This document shows, piece by piece, positions 35,039 through 41,754 of a stretch of 41,782 bases of DNA; positions within the stretch are counted from its first letter, which is position 1; each line of letters opens with the position of its first letter. The DNA comes from a virus. The notes under the pieces are model-generated. The model did no database searches. It was not told where the DNA came from and was given only the letters and a program-made list of their open reading frames with translations. A program made the translations under genes and the position numbers. Where the stretch lies: positions 1 to 41,782 of the IMG/VR virus record IMGVR_UViG_3300002460_000070. The stretch is one strand, 5' to 3'.

Positions 35039-35323
35039 TTAGGCCAATTTAACAACTTGAAAATGCAGTCCACCCCAGCCGGCCATAAGACTCCAAATTC
35101 CCTCTGCATCTTTGGTTGATAGTTGCTCATCAGTTATGTCAAGATATGCTGTCAATTTATCAATAACTCCTACTTCACTAAGTTTATCTGCACGGGCAAA
35201 CCATCCCTCAGTGTTATATGATTTAGCAACATCAAGAACCTTACTGCGGTTAAGGGTAGCTTTTAACCCTATTGGACCATCTTCCTCGTGATGCCAAAAA
35301 AGATATACATATTGGTCATCCAT
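35039..35323 (-). CDS. Hypothetical protein (94 aa)
   Basis: Soluble acidic protein, begins MDDQYVYLFWHHEEDGPIGL, unrecognised. Strong AAGGAGG site. Part of the small-gene row of the early operon. Confidence 0.65.
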   Translation of the reverse strand: MDDQYVYLFWHHEEDGPIGLKATLNRSKVLDVAKSYNTEGWFARADKLSEVGVIDKLTAYLDITDEQLSTKDAEGIWSLMAGWGGLHFQVVKLA

Positions 35324-35328
35324 TTATT

Positions 35329-35526
35329 TTATTCCTCCTTTTCTATTGATGGAAGGAACTCATCTGTTTGACTGGTTGCAACTCCTTCGGCAAGCTCCAC
35401 AGATGTGCAATCAATGTGTGCAATACAGTGAGGATGGCAGTTCTCATTCATCCACTTGATGAATGGTTTTGCTGCTTCAAACATCGTTTGCTGCTGTTTT
35501 TTTGTCAATATCAATCCTTCTTTCAT
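35329..35526 (-). CDS. Hypothetical protein (65 aa)
   Basis: Small protein with a helical first half and Cys/His residues at NENCHPHCIAHIDC, which may bind a metal. First gene after the structured intergenic RNA candidate; AAAAGGAG site. Confidence 0.6.
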   Translation of the reverse strand: MKEGLILTKKQQQTMFEAAKPFIKWMNENCHPHCIAHIDCTSVELAEGVATSQTDEFLPSIEKEE

Positions 35527-35547
35527 ACTCTCTCCTTTTTAATTATT

Positions 35548-35707
35548 GACAGGGCAGGGTTTGATACCTGCATGGTTGCGTCCTACCGTCAGCTCGGGTA
35601 GCAACCAAGTATTTTGGTGCTGATTCCTTGCGTCTACTTCTCGTATACTATCAGCATTGCAGGAGGCTCACTCCTGGGCTTAATAATATGCGCTTCCGCC
35701 ACCTGTC
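35548..35707 (-). ncRNA. Candidate structured RNA (five hairpins, closed)
   Basis: A 160-nt intergenic segment in the leftward transcript. The ends pair (GACAGG with CCTGTC: 35702-35707 with 35548-35553). Inside are hairpins at 35690-35699 (GCG/CGC), 35660-35676 (CAGGAG/CTCCTG), 35618-35656 (7-bp TGCTGAT/ATCAGCA), 35574-35606 (5 bp, 4-nt bulge, 5 bp) and 35554-35571 (GCAGG/CCTGC). No good open frame is present. The segment is richer in G+C than its surroundings. It ends just before the ribosome site of the 65-aa gene. It does not match tRNA, tmRNA or a known ribozyme core that I can recall. Confidence 0.6.
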
Positions 35708-35712
35708 AACTA

Positions 35713-36108
35713 TTACACCCAACTACCGACTCTATTCCACTTACCTTCCTCATCAACCGTTACATTAGCCTGTGCTGTTTTCCCGAGATAATCATCAGTG
35801 TTTAGCTGATTACCACTCCAGGCCTTTCCCAGCTTACTGGTTATATCAACCAAAAACCCAATCCCACTTAAGTTACCATCACTGGGGTCTACTACATAGA
35901 CACTCATCCTTTTCCCGTTGAGGTTCGGGTCGGCTGCATTTACAATCACAAAATCCCATTTCATTTGTGGTCTTCCTTTTTGTGTTTTCAACCCCACCTC
36001 AATACCTTTGCATTGAAGTGTGTATACCCCTGGAGGTACGGGAGCAATCTGTTTCTCCCCCTCCAACTTTGCCTGTGCAAAGTCAATTCCAAGATTTATT
36101 ACTGGCAT
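35713..36108 (-). CDS. DUF669-like, probable ssDNA-binding protein
   Basis: Pattern PPGVYTLQCKGIEVGLKTQK, then GRPQMKWDFVIVNAADPNLNG and GFLVDITSKLGK, as in DUF669-type phage proteins that neighbour Sak4-like recombinases and behave as single-strand-binding proteins. 131 residues, OB-fold-like. Its presence with the Sak4-like ATPase and the RecB-like nuclease supports a recombination set. Confidence 0.75.
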   Translation of the reverse strand: MPVINLGIDFAQAKLEGEKQIAPVPPGVYTLQCKGIEVGLKTQKGRPQMKWDFVIVNAADPNLNGKRMSVYVVDPSDGNLSGIGFLVDITSKLGKAWSGNQLNTDDYLGKTAQANVTVDEEGKWNRVGSWV

Positions 36109-36110
36109 TT

Positions 36111-36239
36111 TTACTTTCCTCCTTTTGTTGGTTTTTCTACTAACAACTCATAACACTCAGAACAATAAGTGCTACCATCTACTCTAACTACTTCCTCTCC
36201 TGTAATTCTTGCCCCACACAGGGCACAGTAAACTGACAT
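36111..36239 (-). CDS. Zinc-ribbon micro-protein (42 aa)
   Basis: Starts MSVYCALCGARITGEEVVRV; a second pair YCSECY makes a classic CxxC-CxxC zinc ribbon. GGAGGTGG precedes the ATG. Possibly binds nucleic acid or a host protein; unknown. Confidence 0.75.
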   Translation of the reverse strand: MSVYCALCGARITGEEVVRVDGSTYCSECYELLVEKPTKGGK

Positions 36240-36254
36240 TACCACCTCCGCCTT

Positions 36255-36479
36255 TCAATCTGGCATCTTTTTCTTACTCCACCTCGCAAAGTTATCGGCC
36301 TGTAATATAACTTTACGGTATTGCTCTGTATCTCCACTATACAGCCTAACCATATCTGCATATAAGCGTAATAGTGGTTCTGCTAACTTATCCTGTGCTC
36401 TAAATAGGAACACTGGCTCATCGTGGGGTATTACCTCTTTACTTATTGGTAATACTCCATATTTCATACACTTTGCCAT
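36255..36479 (-). CDS. Hypothetical protein (74 aa)
   Basis: Begins MAKCMKYGVLPISKEVIPHD. The pattern PISKEVIPHDEPVFLFRAQDKLA recalls small phage proteins of unknown role. ATG at 36479 is preceded by AAAGGAGGTG, better than an in-frame codon eight residues upstream. Confidence 0.7.
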   Translation of the reverse strand: MAKCMKYGVLPISKEVIPHDEPVFLFRAQDKLAEPLLRLYADMVRLYSGDTEQYRKVILQADNFARWSKKKMPD

Positions 36480-36493
36480 GTTATCACCTCCTT

Positions 36494-36688
36494 TCACTTC
36501 CACTCCTCACACGCCTGTCTATACACCTTCTCCTCCTTTTCACATGTTTTTGTAGTTAAACAATTACCACACCGTGCTTCCAACACCACCACTTTATTAT
36601 TCCTAAGTGTTGGTGTCACCATGAGGTAATCCATAATTGCAACTATCACCTCATTGGGAGGAAAACCATCGCCGTATTTGTTGCTCAT
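36494..36688 (-). CDS. Hypothetical Cys-containing protein (64 aa)
   Basis: C-terminal CGNCLTTKTCEKEEKVYRQAC could bind zinc or an Fe-S cluster. Unrecognised. ATGA overlap with the Sak4-like gene upstream. Confidence 0.65.
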   Translation of the reverse strand: MSNKYGDGFPPNEVIVAIMDYLMVTPTLRNNKVVVLEARCGNCLTTKTCEKEEKVYRQACEEWK

Positions 36689-37428
36689 TTTAAATACTCC
36701 TTCACTGCCTCAAAGTTTGCGGTGATGGGGTTGGGTAGATTTCGGCGTGAACCAGCACCCTCAAATAAACCCCTCTTACGAGTCCACCATTTATAGCTAC
36801 CATCCCCCTCGGCTGTTTGCAGCCACACCTCATCAAACTCTTTACTTAACGCTCTCCCCATGTTTCTACTTGGACCAACAGGAAATTCCTCTATCATTCC
36901 TGTTATCTCATCCTTGTCAACATCAATGTGGTCTATCAGGATAATATACTTAACTGGTAAAATTCGCAGGGTGGGGATAAACTGTCCAAATAGTATTGAT
37001 TCCAGTGTCATGTAATCCTGGATTTGCAGCGTTGATTGACTGTTGTTAAATAGGAGTGCGTCTTTCCACAACCTAAAGAAGGTGGTTAAGGAGTCAAATA
37101 TCAGTGTTTCTACCTTAATCTCCTTGTTTGCTATCTGTTGAATTATTTGATTAACTTTGTTTATCTGCTGAATTGCCTCGGCAGTGTGTGCGGGGGCTAC
37201 CTTACCTTTTAGGTTGGTTCTAAAGTCAAGGTTATAAACCGCACTTCGGGTGAACTTTTCAACGGTGATTTGACTTGCATCCTTTACCACCAACTCACCT
37301 TTGCTGTTGGTAGTGTGGAGAATGGAGGAAGCACCGTCATCAAAGTCAAGCAGTAGAGATTGCTTTGGGAATGTGGCAGAACTTAGCGTTTTACCTACCT
37401 TTGGTTTACCCACTATTGTTATTATCAC
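36685..37428 (-). CDS. Sak4-like/AAA_24 recombination ATPase
   Basis: RecA-fold ATPase. Walker A is GKPKVGKT (7-14), LLLDFDDG follows at about 26, Walker B-like VETLIFDSLTTF is near 100, and LIDHIDVDKDE lies near 165. The length (247) and order match phage Sak4-type single-strand annealing/recombination proteins. GTG start behind AAGGAGG. Confidence 0.82.
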   Translation of the reverse strand: MIITIVGKPKVGKTLSSATFPKQSLLLDFDDGASSILHTTNSKGELVVKDASQITVEKFTRSAVYNLDFRTNLKGKVAPAHTAEAIQQINKVNQIIQQIANKEIKVETLIFDSLTTFFRLWKDALLFNNSQSTLQIQDYMTLESILFGQFIPTLRILPVKYIILIDHIDVDKDEITGMIEEFPVGPSRNMGRALSKEFDEVWLQTAEGDGSYKWWTRKRGLFEGAGSRRNLPNPITANFEAVKEYLK

Positions 37429-37443
37429 TAAAACCTCCTTTTA

Positions 37444-37932
37444 TTAGTGTAGAGTATCTGGCACTTCCCGTGTATATGTTGCTTTGCTAAGCATGCTGTC
37501 TATTATACCCTTGAACACTAATGCTAATGCAAGTGCTATGTAGAGGGGATTTTCTCCAAGCTTTTCAAAAAAAATAGATGGTAGAGTTGTTGCGTGCTCC
37601 TCAGAAAGGTCAATGACATGATGCATAAAATTCCTGACCCTATTAGAGAAGCTTTCAAACTCCTCTTTTGATATATTTAACGCTTCTGTAAGAGTGGGGG
37701 CTGAGTGATTAAACCCTTTGGTGGATGTGGGTGCTTTTGTGGGGCTCACTACACTCAAAAAAAGCAGCAGGTCAGCATTAGCTAATGCAAAATTAAAAAA
37801 GAGGAATGACCCTTCTACGGCTTCTTTAGCTCCGTTCTTTTCTATCATTAGCAAAAACCTTTCCACCATCCCGCTGGTCTTTTGTGTGTTGATTATATCC
37901 ACAAAAGTGTTAAATAACACATCTCTATCCAT
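37444..37932 (-). CDS. Hypothetical protein (162 aa)
   Basis: Mostly helical with two apolar stretches (SFLFFNFALANADLLLFLSVV; NPLYIALALALVFKGII), so it may be membrane-associated. No recognised motif. ATG at 37932 chosen over GTG at 37944 for its GAGG spacing. Lies between the recombination ATPase and the nuclease. Confidence 0.6.
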   Translation of the reverse strand: MDRDVLFNTFVDIINTQKTSGMVERFLLMIEKNGAKEAVEGSFLFFNFALANADLLLFLSVVSPTKAPTSTKGFNHSAPTLTEALNISKEEFESFSNRVRNFMHHVIDLSEEHATTLPSIFFEKLGENPLYIALALALVFKGIIDSMLSKATYTREVPDTLH

Positions 37933-38776
37933 TGTTAGCCTCACTTTCGTAGTTTCTGGAGTCTGGGTAGGGGTTCCATATATCCTTATTATACACCGCT
38001 TCTATAAGTGCCTCCTGCTCACTTGGTGTTTTTGCTCTGCAAAGGTGAATATACTCACAAGAACGCCAGTATGCTCCACAATTATTGCTATTGCGCCCCC
38101 ACTTACCCTTCTTGACACTCTCATTCACCGCATTACACCAACCTATTGTATCCTCCTCCCATTTTACTATCTGCTCAGCTGTTCGGTAGGTGAGGGTGCG
38201 GCTAAATTCTACATCTTCTGGGTCTTTTTTGGTGTGATATACTAAATTGAAGTAAGCACCTATTACATTCTCTTGTGTAAGCTGCTTCACACCCCAGATA
38301 TAGGTATCCAACTGTTGATTGGGGTCAACAATTAAATAGCCTTTGCTTGCACTAAATTTGTGCTCTAACACAACCAAACCATTAAAACCCAGCGTCCAGT
38401 TTACCATACCATCCATCTTCCCGCATATTATATACTCCCCCAACTCTGCACTAAACCCCACCTCCACATGCTTGATGGTAAATGGTTCTTCTTTGTATTT
38501 CTCAAAATACTGTGTGAGTATTATTACTCCCCTCCCCAAAGAACGCTTCTCCTCTTTTCCATTGTGTGGGGTAAACTCGGTGATGAATGTATCAATAGCA
38601 GCTTGCTGACCTTCGCCTGAATACCACCTTGCAAGGGCGGAGTGTAATGCACTCCCCCACTGTTTGGCACTTCCCTCCTCAACCTTTGGTATTAGGTGTA
38701 ATACCATACGGTAGTGGAATTTTTGGGGACACTGCTTATACAGTGATAGCATGGAATTGTCAAAAACTTCTATCAT
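37925..38776 (-). CDS. RecB/Cas4-like PD-(D/E)XK nuclease with Fe-S cysteines
   Basis: Cys16 in LYKQCPQKFHYR and three C-terminal Cys in NNCGAYWRSCEYIHLC form the 4-Cys arrangement of AddB/Cas4 exonucleases. The active-site elements are ICGKMDGMV (GxxDG) near 118 and VVLEHKFSAS (ExK) near 135; LDTYIWG (QxxxY-like) follows near 155. It would resect DNA ends for recombination with the Sak4-like protein. ATG at 38776 with AGGAAGGGAG chosen over an upstream in-frame start. Confidence 0.85.
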   Translation of the reverse strand: MIEVFDNSMLSLYKQCPQKFHYRMVLHLIPKVEEGSAKQWGSALHSALARWYSGEGQQAAIDTFITEFTPHNGKEEKRSLGRGVIILTQYFEKYKEEPFTIKHVEVGFSAELGEYIICGKMDGMVNWTLGFNGLVVLEHKFSASKGYLIVDPNQQLDTYIWGVKQLTQENVIGAYFNLVYHTKKDPEDVEFSRTLTYRTAEQIVKWEEDTIGWCNAVNESVKKGKWGRNSNNCGAYWRSCEYIHLCRAKTPSEQEALIEAVYNKDIWNPYPDSRNYESEANNG

Positions 38777-39000
38777 AAAGCTCCCTTCCTTAATCGGAGG
38801 AGAACAACTTGATGTAAAGCGTCTTCCACAATAATCCAATCCGAGAGGTCTGAGGGTAGGTAATAACCTAACTCTGCAAACTCTCCCATCCCTCTTGGGG
38901 AAAGGTGTGTAGTGAGTTGCTTGGGTGGTATAATATCTTCAACCTTGATTGCGAGAGGGTCATCACTATCACACATAAGGCGAGCTTTTATATAGTTCAT
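38773..39000 (-). CDS. Hypothetical protein (75 aa)
   Basis: Acidic small protein (begins MNYIKARLMCDSDDPLAIKV), unrecognised. Overlaps both neighbours by four bases. Confidence 0.65.
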   Translation of the reverse strand: MNYIKARLMCDSDDPLAIKVEDIIPPKQLTTHLSPRGMGEFAELGYYLPSDLSDWIIVEDALHQVVLLRLRKGAL

Positions 39001-39368
39001 ATTTCCTCCCTTATCAATTTCATGGTTATCTCTTCAACAACCGCTTCGTGCATATTGTTTGCTTTATCATCTACATCTGGTTCTGAAATACTTCCACATG
39101 AATTACTATTAAACCTTATCTCTTTAGTTACATCCGCATTAAAGTATCTTGTGTCTTTTTTCTTTGCATGAAAAGCTTTGGTTTTATAGTATCTATTATA
39201 TCCAATTTGCTCAATATCTCCGTCAGTTATCATATTACCGACAGTTGATACAACTATCTTTACATTCTTGAAAGTAAGCAGTGTGTTTCGTCTAAATCTA
39301 CATTTATCAGCACAAATATAATGCGCTGCCCATCCTCGTTCTACTCTATTTACTTTCTTTTTACTCAT
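38997..39368 (-). CDS. Conserved-type phage protein with RGWAAHYI/CRFRRNTLL (123 aa)
   Basis: Contains GWAAHYICADKCRFRRNTLL, then VKIVVSTVGNMI and IGYNRYYKTKAFHA. This pattern recurs in unassigned phage proteins. Two Cys near the start may bind metal. It is the first gene after palindrome copy 5 in the direction of transcription. Confidence 0.7.
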   Translation of the reverse strand: MSKKKVNRVERGWAAHYICADKCRFRRNTLLTFKNVKIVVSTVGNMITDGDIEQIGYNRYYKTKAFHAKKKDTRYFNADVTKEIRFNSNSCGSISEPDVDDKANNMHEAVVEEITMKLIREEI

Positions 39369-39388
39369 ACTTTGCCCCCCCTTTAACT

Positions 39389-39419
39389 ACTATTAAGTCT
39401 AACTATTAGACTTGATAGT
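39389..39419. promoter_or_regulatory. Dispersed palindrome, copy 5 (best copy)
   Basis: Arms ACTATTAAGTCTAA and TTAGACTTGATAGT with a 3-nt centre; 13 of 14 positions pair. Lies upstream of the 38997-39368 gene, about 20 bases from its start. Flanked by a TATCAATA repeat like those at the early promoter. Confidence 0.85.
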
Positions 39420-39467
39420 TATCAATATAAAGAGCAGTTTAACCACATGCTCAGGTGGCACTCCCAC

Positions 39468-39785
39468 CTACGCTGCTTTCTGTGCAGAAAGTGCGTCTTT
39501 TAACTCCGCCTCTGTCAGCTCCGCAACCAATAGAGCCTTCACTCTATCAATTCCAACGCTGATGCACTTGTTAAATCTCTCCACTTTTTTGGAGATAGCA
39601 CTTCCGCTTACTGGCCGTGCCATGTTGTTTCTGGTATTTGTGGCATACTGCTGATTGAAGAGGGCTACAACCCTCTCCTCACCACCACCAATCTTCACTG
39701 CCTCTGCGAGGTTGTCGGCAAGTTTAATCACCTTTTCCCCCACAACCTTACCTCCTACCTTTGCTACTACTTTGTGGTCATGCAT
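39468..39785 (-). CDS. Hypothetical protein (105 aa)
   Basis: Ala/Val/Lys-rich, basic; begins MHDHKVVAKVGGKVVGEKVI. The middle part has NTRNNMARPVSGSAISKK. Unrecognised; may bind DNA by charge. AGGAGGTG site overlaps the end of the upstream small frame. Confidence 0.65.
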   Translation of the reverse strand: MHDHKVVAKVGGKVVGEKVIKLADNLAEAVKIGGGEERVVALFNQQYATNTRNNMARPVSGSAISKKVERFNKCISVGIDRVKALLVAELTEAELKDALSAQKAA

Positions 39786-39794
39786 AGTTTAGTT

Positions 39795-39905
39795 TCACCT
39801 CCTTTTTTTACTGCATATAAAACACAGCTTTACACCATAACCCGCCTCATAACCCGCCTCACTACGGCGTCTTGGATTAAACACAGTTTTGGTAACATAT
39901 AGCAC
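39795..39905 (-). CDS. Possible small basic protein (36 aa)
   Basis: From a GTG at 39905: MLYVTKTVFNPRRRSEAGYE then AGYGVKLCFICSKKRR. The composition is protein-like and a CxxC pair is present. The start is unclear and the ribosome site poor. A tandem 12-bp repeat (GAGGCGGGTTAT) encodes EAGYEAGY. Confidence 0.4.
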   Translation of the reverse strand: MLYVTKTVFNPRRRSEAGYEAGYGVKLCFICSKKRR

Positions 39906-39966
39906 ACTCCCAGCAGATGAAAAATCCCGCCTTAAAGCTCCAGTATATTACCAACAACAGTTTCAT
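39877..39966 (-). CDS. Possible Cys-rich micro-protein (29 aa)
   Basis: ATGA-coupled to the preceding gene's stop: MKLLLVIYWSFKAGFFICWE, ending CAICYQNCV. Four closely spaced Cys follow an apolar start. It overlaps the previous candidate in another frame, so at most one may be real. Confidence 0.3.
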   Translation of the reverse strand: MKLLLVIYWSFKAGFFICWECAICYQNCV

Positions 39967-40148
39967 AACAGCCCCCTCTCCTTCATCAACACCTCAACTT
40001 CCTCTTTTGTATTGCACTTATCCAACAAAGCGGTGAGAGATGGCTCTCTCTTTGGTCGTTTGGTGGTATGTTCAGAAGCCGCCAGTGAAGCGGCGGCTTG
40101 GTTGCGGTGCTTTATCAATGCTTTTATTGTATCTCTACCAATCATCAT
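39963..40148 (-). CDS. Hypothetical basic protein (61 aa)
   Basis: Begins MMIGRDTIKALIKHRNQAAA; Lys/Arg-rich middle (TTKRPKREPS). Unrecognised. GAGGAG stands close to a double ATG (40148/40145); the second gives better spacing. Confidence 0.6.
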   Translation of the reverse strand: MMIGRDTIKALIKHRNQAAASLAASEHTTKRPKREPSLTALLDKCNTKEEVEVLMKERGLL

Positions 40149-40312
40149 TACTCCTCGTCCACTGTTACACTTATCTGCTTTGGTTTGGTTATAAAGCAGA
40201 ATTTCTGAACATACAGAGTCCCCAACTTAATGGGTTCACCCACACTCTCTACCTCAGTGAACTTTAGAGTTCTCTTTGTTTCTTTCTCAAACTTCATGCT
40301 TACTTTTATCAC
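40148..40312 (-). CDS. Small phage protein, KFEKETKRT/GTLYVQK type (54 aa)
   Basis: Starts MIKVSMKFEKETKRTLKFTE and contains IKLGTLYVQKF. This two-part pattern is familiar from unassigned small phage proteins near replication genes. GTG start at 40312 behind AAAAAAGGAGG. It fills an otherwise empty gap. Confidence 0.75.
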   Translation of the reverse strand: MIKVSMKFEKETKRTLKFTEVESVGEPIKLGTLYVQKFCFITKPKQISVTVDEE

Positions 40313-40327
40313 TGTTTACCTCCTTTT

Positions 40328-40528
40328 TTATTCCTCTATTATAGCGTCGTTATAGCCCTCTTTATAACCTTCGTTATAACCTTCTTTAAAGCACTCCTTA
40401 CAGAATTTTACCACTAAGATGGGTTTAGTGGGGATTTGGGAAGCCTGCACATTGTTGATTTCTACCTGTGTTGGCTCTCTTTCACTAAACTCTAACTCCT
40501 GACCACATGTCTTGCATGTCAGCTTCAT
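40328..40528 (-). CDS. Zinc-finger protein with GY-repeat tail (66 aa)
   Basis: Begins MKLTCKTCGQELEFSERE; a second pair FCKECF closes a CxxC-CxxC site. The tail is KEGYNEGYKEGYNDAIIEE, a (E/K)GYx repeat. ATG at 40528 with AGAGGT chosen over an upstream in-frame start. Confidence 0.7.
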   Translation of the reverse strand: MKLTCKTCGQELEFSEREPTQVEINNVQASQIPTKPILVVKFCKECFKEGYNEGYKEGYNDAIIEE

Positions 40529-40542
40529 ATTTTTACCTCTTT

Positions 40543-40761
40543 TTATAACCACCTTGAAGATGGTGCTTTTCTAAACTCGTTATAAGCCACACGGAGGCTT
40601 GAGATGCGTGGCCTCCTGGGCTTTGGTAACCCCCTTTTCTCTGCCAACAACCGAGCTTCTTTATACCACACAACCAAAACACCAAACACTTCCTTCCATG
40701 ATGGATTTTTTTTACCAATAATCTGGCTTGCATATACTATTTGCTGGTAGGCGGTTTTCAC
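40543..40761 (-). CDS. Hypothetical protein (72 aa)
   Basis: Begins MKTAYQQIVYASQIIGKKNP; helical and basic, C-terminal PRRPRISSLRVAYNEFRKAP. Unrecognised. GTG start with GGAGGTGAAG. I prefer this frame to an alternative overlapping frame in the same place (40533-40733) because of its site and composition. Confidence 0.65.
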   Translation of the reverse strand: MKTAYQQIVYASQIIGKKNPSWKEVFGVLVVWYKEARLLAEKRGLPKPRRPRISSLRVAYNEFRKAPSSRWL

Positions 40762-40949
40762 AATTTCTTCACCTCCGCCTTTGCTTTCTTTAACTTCTCC
40801 TTCGCCTTATCCAACTCCATCGCTGCGTTCACCCACACTTCTCTTATCCTTATCATTTTTTGCTTTGCTTTCTGCCACTCTTGTTGGAGCTTCTTTACAT
40901 CTATCTCTACCTCCGCTTCAGGTTTTGTGCATACAATTTGTCTCTGCAT
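40758..40949 (-). CDS. Coiled-coil protein (63 aa)
   Basis: Almost wholly a long charged helix (VKKLQQEWQKAKQKMIRIRE ... AKEKLKKAKAEVKKL), likely a dimeric coiled coil. Unrecognised. ATG at 40949 behind AGGAGGTG. Confidence 0.65.
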   Translation of the reverse strand: MQRQIVCTKPEAEVEIDVKKLQQEWQKAKQKMIRIREVWVNAAMELDKAKEKLKKAKAEVKKL

Positions 40950-40962
40950 CTCATTGCACCTC

Positions 40963-41262
40963 CTAATATATGTTTAAATACTGCTGTATCTTATCCTCAC
41001 TAACTCCACACTCCCTCATCCTTTTAACAATGCTGGGTTCGGTTGATTTGAGCGGTGGCGTTTTGTTGGATGGAACAGAGGCAAAGCACTCCTCAAGCGA
41101 GAGTGGTGCTGATTTGGGAAGCTTAAATAGCTTTTTGTGTGATTGTAATGGTGGGGATGCAGTAAATGGTAATTTCTTGCCAATGTTGATGATAGAGGAT
41201 GGAGATATTTGTATCCAATCCCCCTCACCATTTTTTATATACCGTGTTAAATTTGGTTGCAT
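40963..41262 (-). CDS. First gene of the early operon, hypothetical (99 aa)
   Basis: Begins MQPNLTRYIKNGEGDWIQIS; basic/Pro/Ser-rich linker in the middle; C-terminal helix RMRECGVSEDKIQQYLNIY. Unrecognised. ATG at 41262 with AGGGAGGTG chosen over GTG at 41271. Being first expressed, it is a candidate for host take-over or regulation, which is inference only. Confidence 0.6.
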   Translation of the reverse strand: MQPNLTRYIKNGEGDWIQISPSSIINIGKKLPFTASPPLQSHKKLFKLPKSAPLSLEECFASVPSNKTPPLKSTEPSIVKRMRECGVSEDKIQQYLNIY

Positions 41263-41317
41263 GGTTATCACCTCCCTTCTGCCACTCTATCATTTCATTT
41301 TGCTTCCTCTCTAATAG

Positions 41318-41349
41318 CTATCAATAGGAAGTCAATGGCCTATTGATAG
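41318..41349. promoter_or_regulatory. Inverted repeat at the start of the early transcript
   Basis: CTATCAATAGG and CCTATTGATAG are perfect 11-bp arms around a 10-nt loop. They lie about 30-60 nt into the early mRNA; suited to an operator or an RNA hairpin. Confidence 0.75.
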
Positions 41350-41373
41350 TTATTGATAGTTATTGATATTTAA
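41344..41373. repeat. 10-bp direct repeats by the early promoter
   Basis: TTGATAGTTA occurs twice in a row and a third decayed copy (TTGATATTTA) follows. The one-helical-turn spacing is typical for cooperative regulators such as RHH proteins. The same TTGATAGT core is in the arms of palindrome copies 3 and 5. Confidence 0.75.
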
Positions 41374-41382
41374 GTATATAAA

Positions 41383-41411
41383 AGAATAGCAAATTATGAA
41401 TTGTTTGTCAA
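41383..41411 (-). promoter_or_regulatory. Early leftward promoter
   Basis: On the minus strand: TTGACA (41411-41406), 17-bp spacer, TATTCT (41388-41383). Predicted start near 41376, right beside the 10-bp repeats. It would drive the whole leftward operon. Confidence 0.75.
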
Positions 41412-41536
41412 GGCTTTTTTTAAAAATAAATGTCAATAAAATTAAGTATTTACAATCTATAGAAGTTTAAATTTATACAGTTTTGATATTGATAATGATT
41501 TTCATTTTCAATACTACAAGCCGCCTAATAGCACCC

Positions 41537-41565
41537 ACTATCATGTCTATTTGTTAGACTTACTA
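41537..41565. promoter_or_regulatory. Dispersed palindrome, copy 6
   Basis: ACTATCATGTCTA, 4-nt centre, TTAGACTTACTA. Its reverse complement closely matches copy 3 (16862-16889). No gene starts beside it, so a DNA-level role is also needed to explain the family. Confidence 0.75.
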
Positions 41566-41616
41566 CTACTCACCACAAATTGCTGGTAATTTGGGATGGA
41601 GGTAAATGGTAGTAAA

Positions 41617-41713
41617 TGGTTGAGAAAAATTGCTATTTCTACTGGTCTATAAACTTCAATAAAATCAAGTATTTATAGCCTTTTTGAAATTTCCTACCCC
41701 CCCCACCCTACCC
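41617..41713 (-). repeat. Subterminal inverted repeat, right arm
   Basis: Inverted counterpart of 151-250. The start (GGTTGAGAAAAATTGCTATT) is identical to the left copy, the middle (AATAAAATCAAGTATTTA) is identical, and the C-rich end differs mainly in run length. Confidence 0.85.
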
Positions 41714-41754
41714 CTCAAAGCAGGCATAAAATCATGCACAAAAATTCATGAACA

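Noticed and set aside
34933-35130. 65-residue leftward frame overlapping the 94-aa gene
   Set aside because: It overlaps two better-supported genes (35039-35323 and 34884-35024) and lacks a ribosome site.
35548-35707. tRNA or tmRNA gene in the structured gap
   Set aside because: One hairpin looks like a T arm, but there is no matching acceptor stem, anticodon arm, CCA-type end or tmRNA start sequence.
39836-39864. Tandem 12-bp repeat as a CRISPR or iteron
   Set aside because: Only two units, no spacers, and it can be explained as coding EAGYEAGY in a small frame. No CRISPR array was seen anywhere.
40533-40733. Alternative 66-residue frame in place of the 72-residue gene
   Set aside because: Less protein-like composition and weaker ribosome site than the 40543-40761 frame.
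41491-41509. Sequence resembling a Fur box (GATAATGATTTTCATTTTC)
   Set aside because: 16 of 19 positions fit the consensus, but the region is A/T-rich, no gene starts beside it, and no iron-related gene is present.
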